DNA of 5,373 bases, taken from positions 1 to 5,373 of the forward strand of contig CAMVLN010000108.1 in assembly GCA_947168325.1 (NCBI GenBank), written 5' to 3'. Source of the stretch: an uncultured Elusimicrobia bacterium. GTDB lineage: Bacteria > Elusimicrobiota > Endomicrobiia > Endomicrobiales > Endomicrobiaceae. The notes under the pieces were generated by a model. The model ran no database searches and was not told where the DNA came from. It saw only the letters and a program-made list of their open reading frames with translations. This document shows, piece after piece, positions 1 through 5,373 of the stretch (positions are counted from its first letter, which is position 1; each line of letters begins with the position of its first letter). The translations under genes and the position numbers were made by a program.

Positions 1-116
1 CCAACATTTTCAATAAATTATCATATGTAATAGAGTGTTATAGGATAATCTCCTTATTCAAATACTTTCATTGTTGCATTTATTGATTTGTCTCCTGTTT
101 TATTTATTACTCTTAT
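1..116. other. AT-rich flank with no assignable gene
   Basis: No convincing gene is visible here. On the minus strand a short open stretch runs from a TGA at 128-126 to a TAA at 56-54. It would encode 23 residues ending in NATMKVFE, and an AAGGAG sequence follows its stop. It could be the tail of a gene interrupted by the neighbouring insertion element, but it is too short to assign and has no start codon of its own at its upstream end. Confidence 0.3.
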
Positions 117-140
117 TATGTGAATTCAAGTTGCTAATGC
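117..140 (+). repeat. Terminal inverted repeat, low-coordinate end
   Basis: This 24-base arm matches the complement of 447-470 with two mismatches (positions 120 and 138), and the 16 bases at 121-136 match perfectly. The length is typical of IS30-family ends. It is followed by two near-adjacent copies of the motif CATTAG on the minus strand, which may be subterminal transposase contacts. Confidence 0.8.
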
Positions 141-150
141 GACTAATGTG

Positions 151-190
151 CCCCCACTGGATTGCTTCGCTTCGCTCGCAATGACGGCTA
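151..190. repeat. GC-rich palindromic repeat
   Basis: A block much richer in G+C than its surroundings contains ATTGC at 161-165 facing GCAAT at 178-182, with a TTCGCTTCGCTC-type loop between. Palindromes of this look (ATTGC, CG-rich centre, GCAATGAC) occur as dispersed repeats in many unrelated bacterial genomes; I recall the motif but cannot verify copy number here. It lies inside the IS30-derived element and may be a nested repeat. Confidence 0.55.
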
Positions 191-205
191 TTTTAACAAA
201 AGACA

Positions 206-244
206 GCAATTTATTATTATATACTTTATAAATTGCCGTTTTTT
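206..244 (+). terminator. Terminator-like hairpin with T run
   Basis: GCAATTTAT (206-214) pairs perfectly with ATAAATTGC (228-236) across a 13-base loop, followed by CG and six T residues (239-244). The shape is that of a rho-independent terminator on the plus strand, though the stem is AT-rich. No plus-strand gene upstream is identified. It may protect the element from read-through or be incidental. Confidence 0.35.
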
Positions 245-270
245 CTTTATTTTCTTTCTTTTTCCCTTTT

Positions 271-415
271 CTACCTTTTTTCCCTCTTTATTTCTCTACT
301 TATACTGCTAACATTTCTATTTATTTTGCTTGCTTTTTCTCTTAAACTTTTTGCTTCTACTACTCCTTTCATTATTCCTTCTCTTTCTTATCTGTATCCT
401 TTTATATCTTTTCAT
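271..415 (-). pseudogene. IS30-family transposase, N-terminal remnant (frameshifted)
   Basis: Two minus-strand frames together give the start of an IS30-type transposase. From the ATG at 415-413 one frame reads MKRYKRIQIRKR. A one-base shift within a purine run near 376-390 then leads into the frame containing KSLREKASKINRNVSSISRE, followed by IKR, which ends at a TAG at 273-271. The SLRE...IxR...S.ISREIKR pattern is the helix-turn-helix that binds the terminal repeats in IS30-family transposases. The rest of the protein, including the whole DDE catalytic domain, is missing, so this cannot transpose itself. The plus-strand frame across the same bases is a low-complexity hydrophobic shadow of the purine-rich strand. 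The identification rests on motif recognition by eye. Confidence 0.68.
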
Positions 416-446
416 CCCTATATTTTATTTTTTTCCACTAAGTGTT

Positions 447-470
447 GCTTTAGCAACTTGAATTCATATA
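447..470 (-). repeat. Terminal inverted repeat, high-coordinate end
   Basis: Complementary partner of 117-140. It also overlaps a small perfect hairpin, GTTGCT (444-449) with AGCAAC (452-457), so this end can fold on itself. It lies about 30-50 bases before the transposase start, as at the upstream end of an IS30-type element. Confidence 0.8.
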
Positions 471-489
471 GTCTTATACAATATTGACA

Positions 490-514
490 TATCAATACCA
501 ATAAGGTATTGATA
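490..514. repeat. Dyad repeat copy 1 (TATCAATACC / GGTATTGATA)
   Basis: TATCAATACC at 490-499 pairs perfectly with GGTATTGATA at 505-514 across a 5-base loop. A further TATTGA at 482-487 can pair instead with TCAATA at 492-497, giving two mutually exclusive folds. A consensus-like TTGACA (484-489) touches the left arm, but no good -10 sits at the right distance. It could be an operator, a transcript 3' hairpin or a dispersed palindromic repeat. Confidence 0.7.
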
Positions 515-560
515 ATCCTATAAGTATTTATATAGTAAACTTTATATATCACGATTTGTG

Positions 561-586
561 TATCAATACCACCAAAGGTATTGATA
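561..586. repeat. Dyad repeat copy 2 (TATCAATACC / GGTATTGATA)
   Basis: The same ten-base arms as the copy at 490-514, here at 561-570 and 577-586 with a 6-base loop. The stem extends to 11 pairs with G560 and C587. The arms are identical between copies, while the loops and the 46 bases between copies differ. This means the dyad itself is what is conserved or copied. The two centres are about 71 bases apart. No T run follows on either strand. Confidence 0.7.
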
Positions 587-607
587 CTATATACTCTATC
601 TTAAGTC

Positions 608-643
608 TTTATCTACAAGTTCAAATAGTTTTTTGTAGATAAA
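608..643 (-). terminator. Hairpin just after the GmrSD-like gene
   Basis: TTTATCTACAA at 608-618 pairs with TTGTAGATAAA at 633-643, giving 11 perfect base pairs around a 14-base loop. It starts 16 bases past the TAA at 662-660 of the minus-strand gene, where a transcript end would be expected. No run of U follows the stem on the minus strand, so it is a poor intrinsic terminator. It may instead stabilise the 3' end of the messenger RNA. Confidence 0.45.
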
Positions 644-659
644 TAATATTAAACACATT

Positions 660-1550
660 TTATTTTTTTATATATTCCTCAACCTTCCATATATCCTTAG
701 ATAATTCATACAACATTTGTTGCCTATCTTTTATATTTTTATCATTCCACAATAACGGATAATATGCTTTTAATTTATTATTAATTTTATCTACTGATGA
801 ATTTGAACTTCCAATATTTTTAAGTTGTATAATACTGCTTGTTAAATATGTGTTTGAATTTAAATATGGTTCTTTTTTTAGTTCAAGTACATTACATCCT
901 GCAACAATATTTAATGGCTTTTCTAGTAATGTTAAATTCCCCAATTTTAACTTATACTTTTGATATTCTTTATTTTCTTTTGTTTCTGGAAATTCAGCAT
1001 TTTTATAAAAATCATTTGCGACTTCTTCTTTTTCGGTATTTGGTAATATATGTTCTATTTCCAATTTTAAATAAGAATCTATATCATGAGGCTGGTTAGA
1101 TAATCCAATAATAAAATTATCTATATATTGAGCTATTTTCGATAGAATATATTTGATTCTATATTTTTGAAGAGAATTTAAAGCACAAATATTAAAATAA
1201 TTCTTATATTCTTCTTTTTTATCCTCAACAATAGGAAAAAATTCTTCTCTAATAAATTTGTTAAATTCATCTGTTTGTGTATTTAAATCTTCAATCAAAG
1301 TGATTTTTTTTATTTTAGTTGCCCATTTTGCAAATTTTATTTCTAATTCTTTTGTTGATGTTTTTGTTATTATGTAATATAAAATTACAGTCTCTAACTG
1401 CTTAACTAAATGATTAAATAAATTTTCTGGCAAATTAATAGCAGATAATAACACTATGAAATGCAAACTAAATCCACCACCACAAAAAGATTGAAATTCA
1501 TGTAAATATCTATTTTCTTGTCCATCTTTATCTTTTATATTTCTCAACAT
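660..1550 (-). CDS. GmrD-like DUF1524 (HNH) half of split GmrSD protein
   Basis: This is the downstream frame. The authentic protein enters at about 1532, with DKDGQENRYLHEFQSF. A possible but unsupported restart is the ATG at 1550-1548; no ribosome binding site was recognised there. After a helical middle part it carries the DUF1524 nuclease signature. LEIEHILPN contains the catalytic-type histidine (about residue 489 of the rejoined protein). About 35 residues later come KLGNLTLLEKPLN, with the conserved asparagines near 527 and 536, and K/N-rich residues beyond. It ends with a typical C-terminal helix (WNDKNIKDRQQMLYELSKDIW) at a TAA at 662-660. The signature histidine and asparagines are present, so the nuclease should be active if translated. 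The in-frame sequence upstream of about 1540 is out-of-frame noise from the first half. Confidence 0.78.
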   Translation of the reverse strand: MLRNIKDKDGQENRYLHEFQSFCGGGFSLHFIVLLSAINLPENLFNHLVKQLETVILYYIITKTSTKELEIKFAKWATKIKKITLIEDLNTQTDEFNKFIREEFFPIVEDKKEEYKNYFNICALNSLQKYRIKYILSKIAQYIDNFIIGLSNQPHDIDSYLKLEIEHILPNTEKEEVANDFYKNAEFPETKENKEYQKYKLKLGNLTLLEKPLNIVAGCNVLELKKEPYLNSNTYLTSSIIQLKNIGSSNSSVDKINNKLKAYYPLLWNDKNIKDRQQMLYELSKDIWKVEEYIKK

Positions 1551-2517
1551 TTGATTTAATACTTTTAATAAAACCTTCTGGATTTTCTTTATAATGACAT
1601 AGTGCATTATTATCTTTAAACCAATCATAAATTTGTTCTTCTCTTATGACACCATCTTTGCTATATTTATCAGTGATAGCATAATTAGCCATAATGTAAT
1701 ATCTTAAAAACCTTAATGGTTTTTCTTTTGCATTTTCTAGTGGCTTAGTAATTTCTTTCCAACTTTTATTAATATCTCCAAAGCTTTCTTTTGGGGTATT
1801 TATGAATATTAAATTTTTTAATAAATCCATTGGATTCAATCCAACTCCTCGCTCATTTATAGTTTCAAATATTTTGAGTGCAGAACCAATATCTGTTTGT
1901 ATTTGAATGAAAGAAACTTTATGGGATAAATATGCCCAAAACATACCTATTTCTTCTTCTGTTTTATATGTATTAGAAAAGAAATTATATATAAGTTTAT
2001 ATCCCTCAGATAATCTTTGTATTGAATTAGTTTTTTCTTTCTTTGAAAGTTTAGATAGATAATTTTCAATATCCTCTGTTTTTGGAGAATTTTTTGTAAT
2101 ATATTTTATAAAGTCATTTGTTCCATCATAATTTAACTCTAATTTTGAAGTGTTCACATCTTTACCAGTTTTTTTATCTGATACTTTTATTAACAATAAG
2201 TTATTTATACTAGAATATTCTTCTTTTGGAAGAATAGAAGTTAAAGCACAAATTATTAAAAATAAGGTTGTTAATCTTTGTTGTCCGTCAATTATATCAT
2301 ATAAATGTTCTGAGGAATTATCTTTATTTGAAACAATAGTTGTTCCTATAAAATATTCTCCTTCTCTATCCAAATCAAAACTTGTTTTTATATCCTCTAA
2401 CAAAATATTTATTTGTTTTTCACCCCAAACATATTCTCTTTGATACTGAGGAACCACATAGCAACATTCCGTAAATGCTTCCTGTATTGAATACTTTTTA
2501 TATTGTATTTGTGTCAT
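1528..2517 (-). CDS. GmrS-like DUF262 half of split GmrSD protein
   Basis: The ATG at 2517-2515 is fixed by a perfect AAAGGAGG 11 bases upstream. The 329-residue product opens with the DUF262 signature: VVPQYQREYVWGEKQI at residues 21-36, YFIGTTIV at 55-62 and IIDGQQRLTTLFL at 75-87. DGQQR at 77-81 is the conserved ParB-like nucleotide-binding/hydrolysis motif. A later conserved stretch, FETINERGVGLNPMDLLKN, lies near 217-235. In GmrSD this half binds and hydrolyses nucleotide and regulates the nuclease half. It stops at TAA 1530-1528, before the HNH domain, because of the frameshift. If no recoding occurs, this half alone would be made, cytoplasmic and without nuclease. The domain family is secure; the substrate (which DNA modification) cannot be read from sequence. 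Confidence 0.85.
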   Translation of the reverse strand: MTQIQYKKYSIQEAFTECCYVVPQYQREYVWGEKQINILLEDIKTSFDLDREGEYFIGTTIVSNKDNSSEHLYDIIDGQQRLTTLFLIICALTSILPKEEYSSINNLLLIKVSDKKTGKDVNTSKLELNYDGTNDFIKYITKNSPKTEDIENYLSKLSKKEKTNSIQRLSEGYKLIYNFFSNTYKTEEEIGMFWAYLSHKVSFIQIQTDIGSALKIFETINERGVGLNPMDLLKNLIFINTPKESFGDINKSWKEITKPLENAKEKPLRFLRYYIMANYAITDKYSKDGVIREEQIYDWFKDNNALCHYKENPEGFIKSIKSNVEKYKR

Positions 2518-2528
2518 TTTGCAACAAA

Positions 2529-2536
2529 CCTCCTTT
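2529..2536 (-). promoter_or_regulatory. Strong Shine-Dalgarno of the GmrS-like gene
   Basis: AAAGGAGG, fully complementary to the anti-Shine-Dalgarno, with an 11-base spacer to the ATG at 2517-2515. It decides the start of the DUF262 protein. It allows independent translation even though the gene follows a truncated methylase fragment by only 56 bases. Confidence 0.85.
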
Positions 2537-2543
2537 ATACTAT

Positions 2544-2558
2544 AAGGATAAAATCCTT
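2544..2558. repeat. Small hairpin in the gap before GmrS
   Basis: AAGGAT at 2544-2549 and ATCCTT at 2553-2558 form a 6-pair stem with a 3-base loop. Several T residues follow on the plus strand. Read on the minus strand it sits just upstream of the GmrS ribosome binding site, where it could affect leader structure. It is short and AT-rich, so it may be chance. Confidence 0.25.
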
Positions 2559-2573
2559 TTTAATAACTTATCC

Positions 2574-3104
2574 TTATTCCATTGGTTTTATCATTGATTC
2601 AATGAATTTAATTTCTTCTTTAGTTAATTTATATTTGTTATAAAGCTGTTTATCTATTTCTTTTATAGAACAATTCCAATTTATAGAATCACAAATAGTA
2701 TTAAAATCGGGTAAATAATATAAAAATTTATCTGGAGTCATCATATTTATAGCTTTAGTAAATTTAGTAGATAAATATTTTTTACAGTTTCTAACTTTTT
2801 TTATATCATCAGCATCATAAATACATAATTTTGTCCTTCCAAAACTTTCATCTTTTTGTAATATTTCTAAATTTTCTGAATTAGCCAAACCTTCATTAGG
2901 TCTAGCAGATGGTAATATAATTTTAAATTTACTTATTGGTTGTCTATCTAAATCCTTTGTTTTAATATAATACCATTTACTTTTCCCTCCAGAACCAGCT
3001 TTGTCATTTGTTAAAACCTTTGAATAATTTTTGGGAGCTGGTTTTGTTCTATCTACTTCATCTTTTAAGACACTTGACTTGTGATATTGAACAAAATTTG
3101 ATCT
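2574..3104 (-). pseudogene. C-terminal fragment of an Eco57I-type DNA methyltransferase
   Basis: An open minus-strand frame runs from a TAA at 3107-3105 to the TAA at 2576-2574. It lacks a credible start; a TTG at 2888 is in frame but has no ribosome binding site and lies inside conserved sequence. Recognisable parts are YSKVLTNDK, WYYIKTKDLDRQPISKFKIILPSA, FGRTKLCIYDADD, the YLSTKFTKAINMM helix, and the ending EIDKQLYNKYKLTKEEIKFIESMIKPM. That ending is characteristic of the C-terminus of Eco57I-type restriction-modification methylases. The SAM-binding and NPPY catalytic parts, normally several hundred residues upstream, are absent. The piece keeps only part of the target-recognition end and should be inactive. 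The break falls near 3070-3104, where the opposite-strand fragment begins. Family assignment is from memory of the tail motif. Confidence 0.68.
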
Positions 3105-3349
3105 TTAAAAAGTTTAGGGATTTTTTTGATAGTTCCAATCATACATGCACGGGTCGTCTATTAGACGACTTTAAGTATAAGTTATCAGCTATAAACTTAC
3201 ACAAAGTTAAAGCGACTTTTAAGCTATTATATGAACTTTATAACTGTTATGCTTTTAGTTTTATAAATCTTAATTTTGACCTTTTAACAAGATTAAAAAA
3301 CTTTAAAAACATTTATTGCAAACATCACTTTAACAATATAATTATATAA
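3075..3349 (+). pseudogene. Opposite-strand coding fragment, unknown family
   Basis: A plus-strand frame ending at TAA 3349 looks like true coding sequence from about 3075. It has varied codons including CGT, ACG and GCG, well-spaced aromatic and charged residues, and no reading in the other strand without many stops. The product reads like a protein C-terminus of about 90 residues, with FKKFRDFF, CTGRLLDDFKYKLSAINLHK, ATFKLLYELYNCYAF and LLTRLKNFKN. I do not recognise the family. The upstream part of the same frame (3008-3070) is only the complement of the methylase fragment. Its setting between a truncated methylase and an intact operon suggests an inserted, truncated mobile-element gene, possibly a transposase end. 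That is inference. A perfect hairpin (GTCGTCT 3153-3159, AGACGAC 3163-3169) lies inside it. Confidence 0.42.
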
Positions 3350-3382
3350 AAAAGCACGGCATAAAACAATTATATATCTTCG

Positions 3383-4093
3383 CTATTTATCTTCAAAGGT
3401 ATATTTGTTTAGGTCTGTTTTATATAGTTCCCAGTTCGGCATATATTTTTGAATAAGAGAAACAAATACCTGGTTATGAGTTTTTTCAATAAAATGTAAT
3501 AGTTCGTGTAATATTATGTATTCAATCTCTTTGACTTTTCTTTTAGCCAGTTCCAAATTTATATATATAACCTTTTTTGATTGATTACAAGTTCCCCACC
3601 TGGTTTTCATTTTCTTTATCTGCCAGGAATGAACTTTTAGTCCTGTTTTCTTTTCCCAGATAGGTATTAAAGTTTCAAGTTTAGAATGTAGTTGTTGTCT
3701 ATACCAGTTTTCCATTAATGTTTTTTTAGTCTTTCTTGTAGCATTTTTTCTAACGGTTATAACAATGTATTTGACACCGGATATAGTTACAGCCGATTTA
3801 CTACCGTTTTGAACTTTAAGCATATATCTTTTACCAAACAAGTAATGACTTTCTCCAGAAACATACTCTTTTGGCGGTATACGGTTTTGATTTTTTATCA
3901 GTTCAATGTTATCTTTAATCCAGTTCCATTTAGATATAGCAAAAAGTTTTATAGTTTCATTATCATAACTTTCTGGAGCAGATATTTTTACACTTGCATT
4001 TGGCGGATATACAGCTAAATGAATATTTTTAATATTTTTTCTAACAACATTGATATTAATATTATTAACTTGTAATACGGTAGAATTAATCAT
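3383..4093 (-). CDS. YgjP-like (DUF45) zinc metallopeptidase next to hsdR
   Basis: A 236-residue protein with the layout of the YgjP/DUF45 family (often named M48 family metallopeptidase). The N-terminal beta-rich part has IHLAVYPPNASVKISAP near residues 24-40. A helical linker follows, then MKTRWGTCN around 162-170 (the family's RWGSC box), EYIILHELLHF at 191-201 and a third ligand in KTHNQVF at 204-210. H196, E197 and H200 form HExxH, and H206 is the likely third zinc ligand, so the site is complete. The start ATG (4093-4091) overlaps the hsdR stop in ATGATTAA. A GGAAG at 4104-4100 is a modest ribosome binding site, so translation is probably coupled to hsdR. Such genes often accompany type I restriction loci, but their role there is not established. 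It is cytoplasmic, with no signal peptide. Confidence 0.88.
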   Translation of the reverse strand: MINSTVLQVNNININVVRKNIKNIHLAVYPPNASVKISAPESYDNETIKLFAISKWNWIKDNIELIKNQNRIPPKEYVSGESHYLFGKRYMLKVQNGSKSAVTISGVKYIVITVRKNATRKTKKTLMENWYRQQLHSKLETLIPIWEKKTGLKVHSWQIKKMKTRWGTCNQSKKVIYINLELAKRKVKEIEYIILHELLHFIEKTHNQVFVSLIQKYMPNWELYKTDLNKYTFEDK

Positions 4094-5373
4094 AATTTGC
4101 TTCCACTATTTTATAAATTTCTTCTACTTTATCATTATCACAATTTAGAGTTTTCTTTATTATCAATTTAACTTTTCTAACTTTCATTTGGTTTTCTTTA
4201 TACTTATTTGGTTTTTCTTTTATAATAGCTTCGTTTAATTCAAATGTAGTATCTTCGTCTTTATCAAGATTATCGTATAATGCTCTTAACTTTCTATCAT
4301 TACCGATACTTTCGGGATAATTTCCCGTGCCGATTTGTTGAACTTTCTTCGCTAATTCCGATACTTCTTTTAAATATTGTGCATAAGATAACCTATCTTG
4401 TTTTCTTTGTTCTATTAAATTATCAAGTATTTCAGACATTTTCCTATAATATTCTGGATTTGTTTGATACCCATAATTAACTACTTTTCTAATATGGTTT
4501 TCTATTGTTTCGGCAACGGTTTTATGATTGTTTTTCACATTGTCTGGTAAATCTTCAACAAATGTAGTTCCTTTTTTTATTACCAAATCTATTAAAGACA
4601 TTTCGTCAAAATCACATAACTTTTTACTTAAACCAGCTTCAATATAATTATCTATCATAAATCGCATATCTGGTTCATAAGATTTTAAATCTATTGAATC
4701 TCCACTTGCAAGAGAAATGAGTTGTTTTAACCGTATATAATTATTAACTTTGTCCTTTAATGCACTTATTTCCTGTGCGGTATAATTAAAACCATCATCT
4801 TGCATATACGGAGAAAAGTTAGTATAAGTTCTAACAACATTATTAACTAATTTATATAATTGGTATCTTTTTTTAATTGCATTTTCGTCATTTACATTAT
4901 CATAACAGTTAAAGAAAGTTTTATAATCTTCATCCGTTTTAGGTTCTTTAACATCTTCCAACAATGCTTGAATTGCTTCTAATGCTTTATGAAAATCCTT
5001 TTGAGAGAGTTTTATTCTGTCATTTAACAAGCCGATAACATCTTCTTTATCATAACCATCAAACACTTCACTTGTATAATCAGCAATAGATTTTTCCAAA
5101 CATTTGAACAAGTCCATATAATCTACTATATATCCAAAATCTTTAGTATCATCATCTAACCTATTAACTCTACATACGGCTTGAAACAAGCCGTGGTCTT
5201 GCATTTTTTTATCTATATACAAGTATGTTGCCGGTGGTGCATCAAAACCTGTAAGAAGTTTATCTACCACTATCAACAGTTTCATATTTGCTGGTTCTTT
5301 TATGAACTTTTCTTTAGCTTCCTTTTCTTTGTCTTGTGCTATTTTATCTTTATTTGGTGTATCGTTTGAAATA
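4086..5373 (-). CDS. Type I restriction subunit R, C-terminal part
   Basis: The frame is open to the window edge, so the N-terminus (PD-(D/E)xK nuclease and first helicase lobe) lies beyond it. About 428 residues are visible of a protein usually near 1000. The end of the second RecA-like lobe is plain: IVVDKLLTGFDAP (motif V, TGFDAP at about 5252-5235), then YLYIDK, GLFQAVCRVNRL (motif VI, Q...RVNR at about 5183-5160) and GYIVDY. The following roughly 330 residues are the helical C-terminal domain that docks on the HsdM/HsdS methylase. HsdR gives the type I enzyme its ATP-driven DNA translocation and cleavage. The stop TAA at 4088-4086 overlaps the start of the downstream peptidase by 8 bases. 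An ATG at 5285 is internal to the helicase domain and is not a start. The hsdM and hsdS genes are not in this window. Confidence 0.92.
   Translation of the reverse strand, partial: ISNDTPNKDKIAQDKEKEAKEKFIKEPANMKLLIVVDKLLTGFDAPPATYLYIDKKMQDHGLFQAVCRVNRLDDDTKDFGYIVDYMDLFKCLEKSIADYTSEVFDGYDKEDVIGLLNDRIKLSQKDFHKALEAIQALLEDVKEPKTDEDYKTFFNCYDNVNDENAIKKRYQLYKLVNNVVRTYTNFSPYMQDDGFNYTAQEISALKDKVNNYIRLKQLISLASGDSIDLKSYEPDMRFMIDNYIEAGLSKKLCDFDEMSLIDLVIKKGTTFVEDLPDNVKNNHKTVAETIENHIRKVVNYGYQTNPEYYRKMSEILDNLIEQRKQDRLSYAQYLKEVSELAKKVQQIGTGNYPESIGNDRKLRALYDNLDKDEDTTFELNEAIIKEKPNKYKENQMKVRKVKLIIKKTLNCDNDKVEEIYKIVEANYD

Larger units (their letters stand above)
117..470 (-). mobile_element. MITE-like element, IS30-family derivative
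   Basis: The stretch is bounded by long inverted repeats at 117-140 and 447-470, with a perfect 16-base core TGAATTCAAGTTGCTA at 121-136 matching the complement of 451-466. Just inside the high-coordinate end, on the minus strand, lies a broken start of an IS30-family transposase. Its first ATG is about 50 bases from the repeat end, as expected for such elements. At roughly 350 bp it is far shorter than a complete IS30-family element (about 1 kb), so it is an internally deleted, non-autonomous copy. No clear target-site duplication is visible. The interior also holds a GC-rich palindrome and long purine tracts on the minus strand. The inverted repeats are seen directly; the family assignment is inferred from the transposase remnant. 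Confidence 0.72.
660..2517 (-). pseudogene. GmrSD-like type IV restriction gene, frameshifted
   Basis: The two halves (2517-1528 and about 1532-660) make one GmrSD-like protein of about 618 residues when joined with a single one-base shift. GmrS carries DUF262 and GmrD carries DUF1524 with an HNH-like nuclease. In known members the enzyme uses nucleotide hydrolysis to cleave phage DNA with modified (for example glucosylated hydroxymethyl) cytosines. The first frame ends ...EKYKR-stop. The second frame resumes naturally at DKDGQENRYLHEF, and removing one A from the AAAA at 1536-1533 restores a single frame reading ...EKYKDKDGQENR. All other parts look intact, so the break is recent, a sequencing error, or a recoding site. 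It is the last gene of the minus-strand cluster and has its own strong ribosome binding site. Confidence 0.82.

Noticed and set aside
233..487. Plus-strand 84-codon hydrophobic frame that could be a membrane peptide
   Set aside because: It is F/L/S/I-only low complexity over the complement of a purine-rich strand, starts at a weak TTG with no ribosome binding site, and runs antisense to the IS30 transposase relic.
484..512. Plus-strand promoter with TTGACA
   Set aside because: The -35 box is perfect, but the hexamer at 17 bases spacing (TATTGA) is poor and no plus-strand gene follows.
490..643. CRISPR array
   Set aside because: Only two copies of one dyad and a different third hairpin. There are no direct repeats with regular spacers and no cas genes.
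2518..2620. Dedicated promoter for the GmrSD-like gene
   Set aside because: TATAGT and TATAAA near 2535-2545 lie too close to the ribosome binding site, and no matching -35 box is seen.
2574..2888. Independent small gene starting at TTG 2888
   Set aside because: No ribosome binding site is present, and the same frame continues upstream with recognisable methylase-like sequence to 3104.
3340..3382. Possible intrinsic terminator after the peptidase gene (TTTTTT on the minus strand at 3353-3348)
   Set aside because: The T run is preceded by GCCGTGC but no adequate stem can be formed. The flanking AT palindromes are on the wrong sides.

Overview
This is an AT-rich bacterial window (mostly about 25-30% G+C by eye). 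It carries the end of a restriction-modification or defence locus read on the minus strand, then a short insertion-element remnant at the low-coordinate end. Strong AAAGGAGG-type ribosome binding, TGG for tryptophan and TAA/TAG stops fit an AT-rich bacterium such as a Bacillota, Mollicutes-like or other gut lineage. The sequence alone does not fix the taxon.

In the direction of transcription (high to low coordinates) the order is as follows. (1) 5373-4086 is the C-terminal part of a type I restriction subunit HsdR, with helicase motifs V and VI; its 5' end lies outside the window. (2) 4093-3383 is a YgjP-like (DUF45) zinc metallopeptidase with HELLH, overlapping the hsdR stop by 8 bases. (3) About 3349-3075 is an opposite-strand, coding-looking fragment of unknown identity. 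(4) About 3104-2574 is a headless C-terminal fragment of what looks like an Eco57I-type DNA methyltransferase. (5) 2517-660 is a GmrSD-like (DUF262 plus DUF1524/HNH) type IV restriction gene with a perfect ribosome binding site, split into two frames by a single-base shift at an AAAA run near 1533-1536. (6) 643-490 holds three strong hairpins, two of them copies of the same dyad. (7) 117-470 is a MITE-like element of about 350 bp with near-perfect terminal inverted repeats. It still holds a broken N-terminus (helix-turn-helix) of an IS30-family transposase and a GC-rich palindrome.

Together this looks like a decaying or rearranging defence island. HsdR and the peptidase form a coupled operon end, the methylase is truncated next to an inserted foreign fragment, and the GmrSD gene is intact in domains and catalytic residues except for one frameshift. 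The items most worth following are the GmrSD frameshift (fresh pseudogene, sequence error, or +1 recoding), the IS30-derived element, and the paired TATCAATACC/GGTATTGATA dyads beyond the GmrSD gene. I see no clear new defence system; the genes belong to known families.
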